Shown here in pieces: positions 8,607-17,623 of a DNA stretch of 64,000 nucleotides. Origin of the DNA: Povalibacter uvarum (lineage in GTDB: Bacteria > Pseudomonadota > Gammaproteobacteria > Steroidobacterales > Steroidobacteraceae); NCBI RefSeq assembly GCF_014202975.1, contig NZ_JACHHZ010000002.1:558001-622000 (forward strand). The letters are read 5' to 3'. Position numbers and translations under genes: made by a program. Position 1 is the first letter of the stretch. Every line of letters begins with the position of its first letter. The notes beneath the pieces are model-generated. The model was not told where the DNA came from. It saw only the letters and a list, made by a program, of their open reading frames with translations, and ran no database searches.

Positions 8607-9311
8607 ATGTCGCAGACCGCTGGCCGACCGAAACTAAGCGAGAAGGGCCTTCTGACTCCGGACAATTGCGTCGTTGCCATCATCGATCTGCAACCGCAGA
8701 TGCTGTTCGGCGTCGCCAACTTCGATCGCCAGACGGTGATCAATAACAATCTCGTGCTCGCGAAGTCTGCCCGCGTGTTCGATGTTCCCGTCGTCCTGTC
8801 GACGGTTGAGACGAAGAGTTTCAGCGGCCTGATGTGGCCTCAGGTCCAGGCGGTGTTTCCGGACCAGGCGCCGATCGAGCGCTCGACCATGAATGCCTGG
8901 GACCATCGCGGTTTCGTGAGTGCGATTGAAAACACGGGCCGCAAGAAGATCGTTCTCGCGGGGCTCTGGACTGAAACCTGTGTCGCCCTGCCGACGATTC
9001 AGGCACTACACGACGGCTATGAGGTTTACGTCGTCGAGGACTGCTGCGGCGATGTCAGCGTCCTTTCTCACGAGAATGCAATGAAGCGCATTGTTCAGGC
9101 AGGCGCGAAACCGGTCACCGCGCTCTCCGTGATGCTGGAATGGCAGCGCGACTGGGCCGCTCGCGGCACTTACGATGCCGTGATGGACATAGTGAAGAAT
9201 CATTGCGGCGCATACGGCGTCGGTGTCGAGTACGCGTACACGATGGTTCACGGCGCACCGGCAACCAAGTTCGCCGACTACATCGTCCCCATGCCCGCCG
9301 CTCACGAATAG
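8607..9311 (+). CDS. Isochorismatase-fold cysteine hydrolase (YcaC-like)
   Basis: A 234-aa hydrolase of the isochorismatase superfamily. The conserved first strand is VVAIIDLQPQM with the catalytic aspartate, and the catalytic cysteine is in LAGLWTETCVALP. The block STMNAWDHRGFV resembles YcaC-type enzymes of unknown substrate more than true isochorismatases. GAGGAACGTTC before ATG 8607 gives a good ribosome site. The stop lies 20 bases before the downstream amidohydrolase, so the pair may be one transcript, possibly for breakdown of an amide or formamide compound; this pathway idea is inference. Confidence 0.85.
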   Translation: MSQTAGRPKLSEKGLLTPDNCVVAIIDLQPQMLFGVANFDRQTVINNNLVLAKSARVFDVPVVLSTVETKSFSGLMWPQVQAVFPDQAPIERSTMNAWDHRGFVSAIENTGRKKIVLAGLWTETCVALPTIQALHDGYEVYVVEDCCGDVSVLSHENAMKRIVQAGAKPVTALSVMLEWQRDWAARGTYDAVMDIVKNHCGAYGVGVEYAYTMVHGAPATKFADYIVPMPAAHE

Positions 9312-9331
9312 ATCGATAACAGCAGTTGTCG

Positions 9332-11215
9332 ATGGGCCCTCGACTCAATCGGCGTGACTTGCTTGGCGGCGCGCTGGCCCTGGCGACAGTGCGCAGCGAA
9401 TCGGCAATCGATCCATCCATGAGCGACCTGATCCTCCATGGCGGACGCGTTACGACGCTGGACCCGGCGCGTCCGGAAGTCAGTGCTGTTGCCATTCGCG
9501 ATGGCCGCGTCGAGGCGATCGGCAGCGACAAGGACGTGCTCGCTCATCGAGGCCCGGCCACCCGGGTGATCGACCTGCGAGGGCGCCGGGCGATTCCCGG
9601 ACTGAATGACAGTCACACGCACCCCATTCGCGGGGGGCTCAACTACAACATGGAGTTGCGCTGGGATGGCGTTGCGTCGCTCGCCGACGCGCTGCGGATG
9701 CTTCGGGAACAGGCACGCCGTACTCCGGCTCCGCAATGGGTTCGGGTCGTCGGCGGCTGGTCGCAGTTCCAGTTTGCTGAACGGCGCATGCCGACGCTCG
9801 CCGAGATCAACGCGGCGGCGCCGGATACGCCTGTCTTCGTACTTCACCTTTACGATCGTGCGCTCCTGAATGCGGCGGCGCTTCGCGCAGTGGGCTATTC
9901 GAAGGACACGCCGGATCCGCCAGGCGCTTCGATCGAACGCGACAAGTCCGGGAATCCAACGGGGCTGCTCATCGCGAAACCCAATGCCGCGATTCTCTAC
10001 TCGACGCTGGCGAAGGGACCGAGGCTGGGCTTCGACGATCAGGTCAATTCCACTCGTCACTTCCTGCGGGAGTTGAATCGCCTCGGGATCACGAGCGTCA
10101 TCGATGCGGGCGGCGGCTTCCAGAGCTATCCGGACGACTATCGGGTCATCGATGCACTGAATGCGAACGATCAGCTCACGGTGCGCATCGCCTACAACCT
10201 GTTCACGCAGCATCCGCAACGCGAGCTGGAAGACTTCACGACCTGGTCGAAGATGATCAAGCCCGGTCAGGGCAGCGATCTCTACCGCTTCAACGGCGCC
10301 GGCGAGATGCTGGTGTTCTCGGCAGCCGATTTCGAGGATTTCCTCGAACCCCGACCCGATCCGCCGGCGTCGATGGAGCAGGACCTGGCACGCGTGGTGC
10401 GCTTTCTCGCGGAACAGCGATGGCCGTTTCGCATGCACGCAACGTACAACGAATCGATCACCCGCATCCTCGGCGTGTTCGAAGCAGTCAATCGCGAGGT
10501 GCCGCTGGCGGGCCTGAACTGGATCATCGATCACGCGGAGACCATCGACACCCGCAACATCGATCGGGTCAAGGCTCTAGGCGGCGGCATCGCCATTCAG
10601 CATCGCATGGCATTCCAGGGCGAGTCCTTCGTGCAGCGCTACGGCGCGGAGAAGGCAGCGCAATCTCCGCCAGTGCGACAGATGCTCGCAGCCGGTGTGC
10701 CGGTCGGTGCAGGTACCGACGCGACACGCGTGGCGAGTTATAACCCGTGGGTATCCCTGTACTGGCTGGTCACGGGGCGCACCGTCGGCGGCCTGGCGCT
10801 TTACGACGAACGCAACCGGCTCGATCGCGAAACTGCCCTGCGACTGTGGACCGAAGGCAGTGCCTGGTTCTCATCGGAATCCGGTCGCAAGGGTCGATTG
10901 GTGCCGGGGCAGTTCGCGGATCTCGCGGTGCTCTCCGACGACTACTTCACCGTGCCCGACGAGTCGATCAAGAGCATCAGCGCCGTGCTGACTGTCGTTG
11001 GCGGTCGCATCGTGCACGGTGACGGACCTTTCAGATCGCTTGCGCCCGGGCTGCCGCCCGCATCGCCGGATTGGTCGCCGAATCGGCATCGCGAAACGCT
11101 GGGAGCACCAGCCATTGCCAGCACCACGCAAATCTCTCATCGCTGTGCCTTCGATCAGGTGAATGGCTCGGCTGGATCGTGGGGACCGGCGGGTTGCGCC
11201 TGCTTCGTCTTCTGA
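9332..11215 (+). CDS. Tat-exported metal-dependent amidohydrolase (YtcJ/AepA family)
   Basis: A 627-aa amidohydrolase-fold protein. The N-terminus MGPRLNRRDLLGGALALA is a twin-arginine signal, so export of a folded metalloenzyme is likely. Metal-binding motifs in order: SHTHPI after GLND, MHATYNES mid-protein, IDHAETID, and GAGTDATR. The ending GPAGCACFVF is a cysteine-rich tail also common in this family. ATG 9332 is taken as the start; TTG at 9326 is in frame and only two codons earlier. Family members hydrolyse cyclic amides, N-substituted formamides and similar compounds. The substrate here is unknown. Confidence 0.85.
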   Translation: MGPRLNRRDLLGGALALATVRSESAIDPSMSDLILHGGRVTTLDPARPEVSAVAIRDGRVEAIGSDKDVLAHRGPATRVIDLRGRRAIPGLNDSHTHPIRGGLNYNMELRWDGVASLADALRMLREQARRTPAPQWVRVVGGWSQFQFAERRMPTLAEINAAAPDTPVFVLHLYDRALLNAAALRAVGYSKDTPDPPGASIERDKSGNPTGLLIAKPNAAILYSTLAKGPRLGFDDQVNSTRHFLRELNRLGITSVIDAGGGFQSYPDDYRVIDALNANDQLTVRIAYNLFTQHPQRELEDFTTWSKMIKPGQGSDLYRFNGAGEMLVFSAADFEDFLEPRPDPPASMEQDLARVVRFLAEQRWPFRMHATYNESITRILGVFEAVNREVPLAGLNWIIDHAETIDTRNIDRVKALGGGIAIQHRMAFQGESFVQRYGAEKAAQSPPVRQMLAAGVPVGAGTDATRVASYNPWVSLYWLVTGRTVGGLALYDERNRLDRETALRLWTEGSAWFSSESGRKGRLVPGQFADLAVLSDDYFTVPDESIKSISAVLTVVGGRIVHGDGPFRSLAPGLPPASPDWSPNRHRETLGAPAIASTTQISHRCAFDQVNGSAGSWGPAGCACFVF

Positions 11216-11227
11216 GGGCCAGGAACC

Positions 11228-11437
11228 ATGAAGATTCTCGCTGGATTCGTTCTCGCCTTCGCCATCGGCGTCGTATGCCGATTGACGGACGTGCCCCTGC
11301 CGGCGCCGCCCGTGCTGATTGGTGCAGCGCTCGTCGTTGCGATGAGCACCGGCTACGTTCTCGTCGATCGCCTGGTCGCACGGCGCGCCGCCAGTCACCG
11401 CGACCTATGTGGGGGCCCCACCGGTGAGCAGGCATGA
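11228..11437 (+). CDS. XapX domain (DUF1427) small membrane protein, copy 1
   Basis: A 69-aa protein with two hydrophobic segments, MKILAGFVLAFAIGVVCRL and VLIGAALVVAMSTGYVLVD, split by the DVPLPAPP turn that defines the XapX domain. It starts 12 bases after the amidohydrolase stop with GGGCCAGGAACC upstream. The C-terminal tail after the second helix (RRAASHRDLCGG) is not part of the domain. Its stop overlaps the start of a second XapX gene in an ATGA arrangement. Function is unknown; an inner-membrane location is likely. Confidence 0.8.
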   Translation: MKILAGFVLAFAIGVVCRLTDVPLPAPPVLIGAALVVAMSTGYVLVDRLVARRAASHRDLCGGPTGEQA

Positions 11438-11592
11438 GTGAGGCGATCGGGCTGATCATGGGTCTTGCTATCGGTGCCGCGTGCCGGTGGTTCGACATTC
11501 CCGCCCCCGCGCCACCCCGCATCCCCGGCGCGCTGCTTGTCGTCGCAATGAGTGCCGGCTTTCTCGTTTGCGACTGGCTGCTGACCCGATAG
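11434..11592 (+). CDS. XapX domain (DUF1427) small membrane protein, copy 2
   Basis: A 52-aa ORF starting at ATG 11434, overlapping the previous stop by four bases (ATGA), so it is probably translationally coupled. It repeats the XapX layout: GLIMGLAIGAACRWFD, then IPAPAPPRIPG, then ALLVVAMSAGFLVCDWLL. The close similarity to the preceding protein points to a tandem duplication followed by divergence. Its stop at 11590-11592 lies two bases from the convergent end of the giant barrel gene, leaving no room for a terminator. Confidence 0.78.
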   Translation: MSEAIGLIMGLAIGAACRWFDIPAPAPPRIPGALLVVAMSAGFLVCDWLLTR

Positions 11593-11594
11593 CG

Positions 11595-14500
11595 CTATTC
11601 GCTGCGACCCGATCGCAAGGCATCCAGCGACAGATCCTTGAAGGTGTCCTGATCCGCTTTCATGCGGAACTTGATGTACGGGCCCTGCGCCGTGTATCTG
11701 CTCGCTTCGAAGTCATCGTCGCGGAACCCGTCGAAATTGTAGCCAACCGAGATCCACACGTTGCGTGCGATCACGATGCCCACATCGACGCCCATCGACA
11801 CGTCGCTGACACCCGAGTCCATCGAGTTGAGCAGCGTCCCGTGGAAGCCAACATCCAGCCGGTCAGTCAGATCGCGCCGTGCGTCGATGCCATAAAGTCC
11901 CGACAGCCCGTCGTATCGCTCATCATCGAACGTGCTGCGCACGTATCTCGCGCCGAGCTGCAGGCCGAGTTGCGTCCGCGCATCGATCTGCCAGTTCGAA
12001 TTCAGATTATTGATCACGCGTGCCGATTCGAACTCACCCAGCAGATCGCTGCGCGAGTCATGCTTGAGGTCGAGACGATCGAGAACGATCCAGGCGCTCG
12101 TCGCGGGGCGATACGCCCAGGCGAGCTGAACTTCGCCGGCCAGCATGTCCATGCCCGTCGCGAAGCTGCTGTCGAACATGTTGGCCGACAGCGCGAACGC
12201 ATGGCCCGCGAGCGGCTCGCGATAGAAGCCACTCGACAGGACACGGCGATCCTCTTCGTCGGACCGCCGATTCTCGATCCGCGAGGTGAACGTCCAGAAC
12301 TCGCTGCGATACATGGCGCCGACGAACGTCGTGGTGAAGTCGTTCGCGAGCGTCCCTGATGCCATCGGCACGTTGACGTTGAACGGCTCCAACCCGGCGC
12401 CGCGAATCGTCTGGCTCTGGTCGATACCGAAGTCGAAGTCCCAGCGCTCATTCAGCTTCCAGCCTTGCATGATGCCGAAGTTGGCGAACACGCGCGGACC
12501 GTACTCTGTCGCCTGCTGGCTCATGCTCGACTGAATCTGTGCGCGCTGCCAGGGCCGTGTGCGCACACCGACACGCGTCATGTCGGATTCGAAATTCTCG
12601 CCGTTTGCGTGTTCGTACTCTGCAAAGAAAGTGGTGCTCGCGCGGAAGTGATAGTCCACTCCCACCAGCGAACGCGACGGGAAATCGACGCTGGAGTTGC
12701 TTCCGAGTGGCACATCCTGGGACGCACGGAGCGTGATCAGGTCGCGGAAGAGATCGACGCTGCCATTCACGAAGGCCTGCTGCGATTCCGTGTCGCCGTT
12801 GGTGAGCCCGGTATCGGCAACGTGCCGCGCACCGACGCCAAGTGTGTAGTCGTCCATCTCGCGGCGAACTTCGGCACTGACGAGTTCGCGCTGCGCGCCC
12901 GTTCCCAGCACTTCCTGTCGATAGGTTTCGCCTTCGAGCGCCATGTGCTCCGAAACGCGATAGCGCGCATCAGCGCCGATCTTCCGTGTCCCGTCTTCGG
13001 AGCGCATCTGTTGTCCGAGCCCGAAGCCGGCTTCCTGCTCGCGTATGTAAACACGCGCATCGACCCGCTCCGTCACATGCTCGAGCTGTGTGAGATAGGC
13101 AGTCGCCTCCGCCGTTCCGGCGGGATCGTCGGATTCGCTGCGAGCCAGTTCTGCCTTCAGCTCGGTCGCCTCGCCGATCCGCCACCGCAGATCCGTCCCA
13201 GCCAGACGCGTATCGCCGGCGGTCGCGCCTTCCTGCAGGTACGTCGTGCCGACTTCGACGCGATCACCGGCAAACTTGACGGACGCGCGCCCGCCGCCCG
13301 TGACTTGCGATTCGCCGCCGCTCAGGACTTCGTACTCCGCGATGACGTAGACCGGATTGAAGTTCGGGTCGCGGCTCGGGACAGGCTGCTTGAAGAACAG
13401 CGTGCCGTTGAGATAGTCGACGCTGTAGTCGATGTACGGCGTGAGCTCACGCGACTCGACGACCACTTCACTGCGGAAGCGATCGCGGACTTCGAGCCGG
13501 ATCTTGTCACTGTTCACGATCAACGGCCGGCGGGAGAGCCTGTACAGACCGGAGGTTCCGTCGCCCAGCAGCTCATCCCTGACGTAACCCTGCTCTGATT
13601 CGGCGGCGAAGGCCGTGTAGCCGAAGCGCTCGCCCGCATGCTCGGCCTTCAGACCGGTGAACGTACGGTTGTAGCGCGATAGCTCCGTCACGGTCATCGA
13701 CGTCGTGAAGTCGCCGAACAGAGCGGCGAACTGCCGTCGCTCGACCTTCAGAAACAGCTTCTGCGCGGTAGCGGCTTCGAAGCGCTGCTCAGTCGCATCT
13801 GCGTAGAGCGTGTAGAAGCGGTCCGGTTCTACCGTGCCGCGCAGGCGATCCTTGGACTCGTCGTGGTCGCGCTCCGAGTCATACGCCAGCGTCAACAGGT
13901 ACTCGCCCTTGATCGCTCCCTTGGCGAAGAATGCGATGCGATCCTGGTTGGCGTAGCCCTCCTCGAGCCCGGCATCGACCGCTGACTGCATGTTCTGACT
14001 GATCGTGTTGTACGCCGTCGTGCCTTCGGCGATGCCGACCAGGATCCAGTCGCGCGCACGCGGTTCGAGCCACACACGGATCTCCTGCTCCTGGCGCTCG
14101 TTCATTCGCAACCGGACGACCGCCGTTCCTGCTTGTGTCGTCGGCTCGAGCTCGAGTCTGACCAGGCCGTCCGCATCGACGTTGAAGGTCGGTTCGCGTG
14201 TGCCCACCGCGACCATCTTGTTGTCATCGCGCGATTCGACTTCCCACCACGAGCGGTAGGGCTCATCGATGCGCCAGCCGCCCAGCGTTCCAGGTCGCGC
14301 CGGCTTCCCATACGCATCGATCATTCGCAGCGCGATGACAGGCCGGGTGCGACCATCGGCGAGCAGTGTCGAAGCTTCACGGACAAGCTCCGCACGTACT
14401 GCGCCGCCGGCGTAGTGGACCGTGCGTTGGAGAGCGGCAACCTGTTCGTTCTGCTCATTCAGGACACGCGCGACCAGTCGATTGTCACCGTCCTTCAGAT

Positions 14501-17500
14501 CCACGCCGCGCCAGCGACTCAATGCGATCGTTCCTTCGCGATTCGTCGACACGCCGTCGAAGTTGAGTGAGCTGACCGCAGCGCCGTTCACGGACAGCTC
14601 GACGCGCTGCGCCGGTGCGTGGCGAATGGCGATCTGCAAGCTCGGGATCGCAGGAATTTCACCCTCGACCGGCCAGACCCAGTCCGTTCCCGACGGCAAC
14701 TGCTCGACGTCTATGTCACCGCGCTTCACTTCGACGGTCGCCTTCGGTTCGGCGGGCACCGTCACTCCTTCGATGACGCCAACCGTCGCGACCGGTGCCG
14801 ATGCGGCACTTGCAGTACGCACCGAGAGTCCACCCGCCGCAACCACGCGCAGGCCCTCGATCGCGATCTCGACACGCCGATTGAGTGCGAGGCTCTGCGC
14901 GTCGTGACCAGCCGCCAGAGGCTCGTCCGAGCCACGACCCTCGACGGCAACGCGCGAAGGATCGATACCGAGACGCGATGTGAGGTAGTCCGCTACCGCC
15001 CTGGCCCGTGCGAGCGAAAGGGCATGATTGTCCGGATAGTCGACACGGCTTCGGGCCGCGATCAGCATGGAATCCGTATGGCCGATGGTCGTCAGCCGGA
15101 GGTGACTCACTCCGCGCCATTCCCCGACGATGCGATCGAGCTGGTCGCGATCGCTGGCCAGAATCTGCGTATCCAGCACATCGAACCGCGGCGAGAAGCG
15201 GTATGAAGCCGACTCGTAGAGCATGTCGCCGCGCAACGCAATGTTCTCCACCGCCGCCGTCATCTGGCCTGCCTGCGATGGCGAATCGAAGCGCGCGAGC
15301 GCCTTCACCGTGAGTGCACCGCTCGTCGCGGCATTGGCTGTCGTGTCGAACACCAGAACGGACTGGGCGATGATCGGCGACGGCAAAGTGAATGTGAGCA
15401 CACCGTCGGTGACCGACGGATCGGCCGCCGGCGCGCCATTCACCTGGGCACTGCCAGGGAGGAAAGCGAGTCCCGAGGGCATCAGGATCATCGCGCGCGA
15501 ATTGGAGATTTCAGGACCTGTCGCCTGCAGTGCCGCCGTGTGCCTCAGCGTCGCGGGATCGATCACCGACGTCTGGAACCGCAGGATGACTTCGCCCTTA
15601 GCCGGTTGCTTGCGCTGAAGCAGGAAGTCGCTGCGCCACAAGGCTCCGCCGCGCACATCGACGAACTGCGAGTACGCCGAGCCCGCCTGTCGAACGTTGC
15701 CGCTGCAGACCTGCGTGAGATGCGTTGACGGCACCGTCACCGTATCGAGCTGAACTACGTGCGAGCCCGGCGCGACGTCTTCGAAGTGATACTTGCCATC
15801 CGCGTCCGTCACGGAGTAGCGACCGTCTTCGAGATAGACACGGACGCCCGCGACGCCGGGTTGCTGATGAATCGACGCGCCGCACGAGCCCTCGACGACG
15901 CGACCCATCAGGATCGCCCGTTCACGGAAGAGTTCTTCGCGAAGCTGGATCGTTGCCTGCGCATCGTTCGACGAGATGCCGTCGGGGCCGCTCGCGCGCG
16001 CCGTGTTCACGAACTGCTTGCCGTTCGCGCCGACTGTGACCTCTACGACGTAGCGAATCTCGACGCGCTGACCCGCACCGAGACGGCCGTGGCTGAACGT
16101 CAGCGTGCGGCCATCCGGTGAGATCAGCGGATCAGCACCCACAGCGTCGCCGATGCGAGTGGAGCCTGTCCGATAGCGAGCGCCGGCAGGCAGGCGGTCG
16201 ACAATGGTGACGCTGCCGATCGCTGCGTTGCTAGACGTGTTCTCGGCAACGAGCGTGTACTGGACGAAGTCACCCACGGCCGCGACTGTTGTCGTCGTGC
16301 TCTTGCGCATGAAGAGCTGAGTGGCAGCGGGATCGACAGGGACATCGATGGCTACCGTGGGACCCGCGTTCACGGTGAAGACGCGGCCGAACGAGCCATC
16401 CTGCAATCGATACGGCCCACCGGGCGTCCCGGCAAGGTCGGCAATGCTGAGTGCACTCGGGAAGGCATGGCCGGCAGGCGCATCGACTTCGATTCGATAG
16501 GTGCCAGGCGCAATCAACGGAAAGCGGAACGTTCCCGCGGGCATCGTGTACAGGGTGCCGCCGGCATCGGTCACGGCCTCGCCCGTCACCATCTCGGCGG
16601 GGTAGCGGCTGACTCCATCATCGCCATACACCGTCGCAAGCGTACCGCTCGATGCATCGACGAGTCGCACACGAGCACCGTCGATCGCTGCACCGGTGCT
16701 GGAGTCGAACACGAGACCGTAAGGATCGACCAGCGCGCTCGCGTTGCTCGTGTCTCGGGCATCGACAGGATCGACATAGATGGAGCGAATGGAGGTGTTG
16801 CGTGCGACTTCCAGAGAGCAATTGCCCGCAGTGGCCGTGCCCGTGCGAGTCTGAATGTAGCCGGCGAAGACGCCGGTGTTCGCGCCCGTTTCGGATAAGC
16901 GCAGGATTTCGGCGTCGCCGCCCGGGGTCGACACGCGCAGCTCCGCGATATCGACTGCGACAGCATCGCGATTCTGATCCGCGTCGGCGAGCTGCAGGAA
17001 GGCGGCTTCACCGCCGTGAAGCGACGACGTGCCGATCAACGCGATCGGTTGCGAAAGATCGATAGGATCGCCGGAAGAAGATTCCGGCGGTGCGAGCAAC
17101 TGCATGCCGCTCGAAGACTGACATTGCGTTGCATAAACCTGGGTGGCCGTGCCCGATCCCATCGTTCCGGCGCGAAGAATAGACAGAGCGGAGACGGACG
17201 CAGCTGGCGTGATGACGGCGCTCACCGCATTGCTCGCGATGGACGAGCGGTTCGCGGCATCGCCGTAGGTCACGGTGGCAATGTTCTGGATCGTAGTGCC
17301 GGCGGGTGTCTGGGCGAGGGCCTGCGGCAGCCAAAAGAGAAACGCAGCCGCGATCAGCGGCTCCAGCCAGAAGGAATCGAAATTCCTCGTCCGCTGTGGG
17401 TCCGGCTTCAGCCGGACGTTATCGCCGCAGGCGATGCTTCGCTGACGTCCGACTGAAGTCGGACCCACAGGAGAAGTCCCCGCAAACGCGCCGAGGGCGG

Positions 17501-17561
17501 GACGGCTATTCACCGTCCCGCCCGCGTCGTGTGTCGGAGCTTCGTATGACGAACTGCGCAT
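11595..17561 (-). CDS. Giant DUF11/OmpA-like/beta-barrel outer-membrane protein
   Basis: A protein of up to 1988 aa. Order: hydrophobic export segment about residues 67-83 (IAAAFLFWLPQALAQ); AGTTIQNIATVTY module 87-120; a SETGANTGVF region near 223; a DUF11 domain about 415-530; an SdrD_B/CNA_B-like fold 545-605 (VRVYLEDGRYSVTDADGKYHF); an OmpA-like peptidoglycan-binding domain about 785-900 (TTIGHTDS to LNRRVEIAIEG); further Ig-like segments to about 1190; then roughly 800 residues of alternating strands resembling a large outer-membrane barrel (IRLEVRDRFRSEVVVESREL, LNGTLFFKQPVPSRDP, ending PYIKFRMKAD plus a 19-residue tail). It is last in a leftward series with three DUF11 genes. The start is uncertain: ATG 17561, GTG 17513 and GTG 17468 are in frame, but a dispersed repeat covers 17395-17470. 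Function is inferred: surface assembly or anchoring. Confidence 0.8.
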   Translation of the reverse strand: MRSSSYEAPTHDAGGTVNSRPALGAFAGTSPVGPTSVGRQRSIACGDNVRLKPDPQRTRNFDSFWLEPLIAAAFLFWLPQALAQTPAGTTIQNIATVTYGDAANRSSIASNAVSAVITPAASVSALSILRAGTMGSGTATQVYATQCQSSSGMQLLAPPESSSGDPIDLSQPIALIGTSSLHGGEAAFLQLADADQNRDAVAVDIAELRVSTPGGDAEILRLSETGANTGVFAGYIQTRTGTATAGNCSLEVARNTSIRSIYVDPVDARDTSNASALVDPYGLVFDSSTGAAIDGARVRLVDASSGTLATVYGDDGVSRYPAEMVTGEAVTDAGGTLYTMPAGTFRFPLIAPGTYRIEVDAPAGHAFPSALSIADLAGTPGGPYRLQDGSFGRVFTVNAGPTVAIDVPVDPAATQLFMRKSTTTTVAAVGDFVQYTLVAENTSSNAAIGSVTIVDRLPAGARYRTGSTRIGDAVGADPLISPDGRTLTFSHGRLGAGQRVEIRYVVEVTVGANGKQFVNTARASGPDGISSNDAQATIQLREELFRERAILMGRVVEGSCGASIHQQPGVAGVRVYLEDGRYSVTDADGKYHFEDVAPGSHVVQLDTVTVPSTHLTQVCSGNVRQAGSAYSQFVDVRGGALWRSDFLLQRKQPAKGEVILRFQTSVIDPATLRHTAALQATGPEISNSRAMILMPSGLAFLPGSAQVNGAPAADPSVTDGVLTFTLPSPIIAQSVLVFDTTANAATSGALTVKALARFDSPSQAGQMTAAVENIALRGDMLYESASYRFSPRFDVLDTQILASDRDQLDRIVGEWRGVSHLRLTTIGHTDSMLIAARSRVDYPDNHALSLARARAVADYLTSRLGIDPSRVAVEGRGSDEPLAAGHDAQSLALNRRVEIAIEGLRVVAAGGLSVRTASAASAPVATVGVIEGVTVPAEPKATVEVKRGDIDVEQLPSGTDWVWPVEGEIPAIPSLQIAIRHAPAQRVELSVNGAAVSSLNFDGVSTNREGTIALSRWRGVDLKDGDNRLVARVLNEQNEQVAALQRTVHYAGGAVRAELVREASTLLADGRTRPVIALRMIDAYGKPARPGTLGGWRIDEPYRSWWEVESRDDNKMVAVGTREPTFNVDADGLVRLELEPTTQAGTAVVRLRMNERQEQEIRVWLEPRARDWILVGIAEGTTAYNTISQNMQSAVDAGLEEGYANQDRIAFFAKGAIKGEYLLTLAYDSERDHDESKDRLRGTVEPDRFYTLYADATEQRFEAATAQKLFLKVERRQFAALFGDFTTSMTVTELSRYNRTFTGLKAEHAGERFGYTAFAAESEQGYVRDELLGDGTSGLYRLSRRPLIVNSDKIRLEVRDRFRSEVVVESRELTPYIDYSVDYLNGTLFFKQPVPSRDPNFNPVYVIAEYEVLSGGESQVTGGGRASVKFAGDRVEVGTTYLQEGATAGDTRLAGTDLRWRIGEATELKAELARSESDDPAGTAEATAYLTQLEHVTERVDARVYIREQEAGFGLGQQMRSEDGTRKIGADARYRVSEHMALEGETYRQEVLGTGAQRELVSAEVRREMDDYTLGVGARHVADTGLTNGDTESQQAFVNGSVDLFRDLITLRASQDVPLGSNSSVDFPSRSLVGVDYHFRASTTFFAEYEHANGENFESDMTRVGVRTRPWQRAQIQSSMSQQATEYGPRVFANFGIMQGWKLNERWDFDFGIDQSQTIRGAGLEPFNVNVPMASGTLANDFTTTFVGAMYRSEFWTFTSRIENRRSDEEDRRVLSSGFYREPLAGHAFALSANMFDSSFATGMDMLAGEVQLAWAYRPATSAWIVLDRLDLKHDSRSDLLGEFESARVINNLNSNWQIDARTQLGLQLGARYVRSTFDDERYDGLSGLYGIDARRDLTDRLDVGFHGTLLNSMDSGVSDVSMGVDVGIVIARNVWISVGYNFDGFRDDDFEASRYTAQGPYIKFRMKADQDTFKDLSLDALRSGRSE
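17395..17470. repeat. GTCCGGC palindrome pair inside the 5' part of the barrel gene frame
   Basis: Two outward copies of the TGTGGGTCCGGCT-type palindrome flank an ATCGCC...GGCGAT centre, as in the copy at 23369-23446. Here the repeat lies inside the open frame of the giant protein, encoding residues around 31-56, just before the hydrophobic export segment. Elsewhere in the window this repeat is intergenic. Confidence 0.8.
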
Positions 17562-17623
17562 CAGCTCACGTTCCGGAGCTCGCTGCGCAGTGACGAAGGT
17601 TACGCATGTCGGCGCCAGCGTCC

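Noticed and set aside
12465-13598. Plus-strand open frame of 377 codons inside the giant barrel gene
   Set aside because: Arginine/alanine-rich antisense shadow without a ribosome site or recognisable domain.
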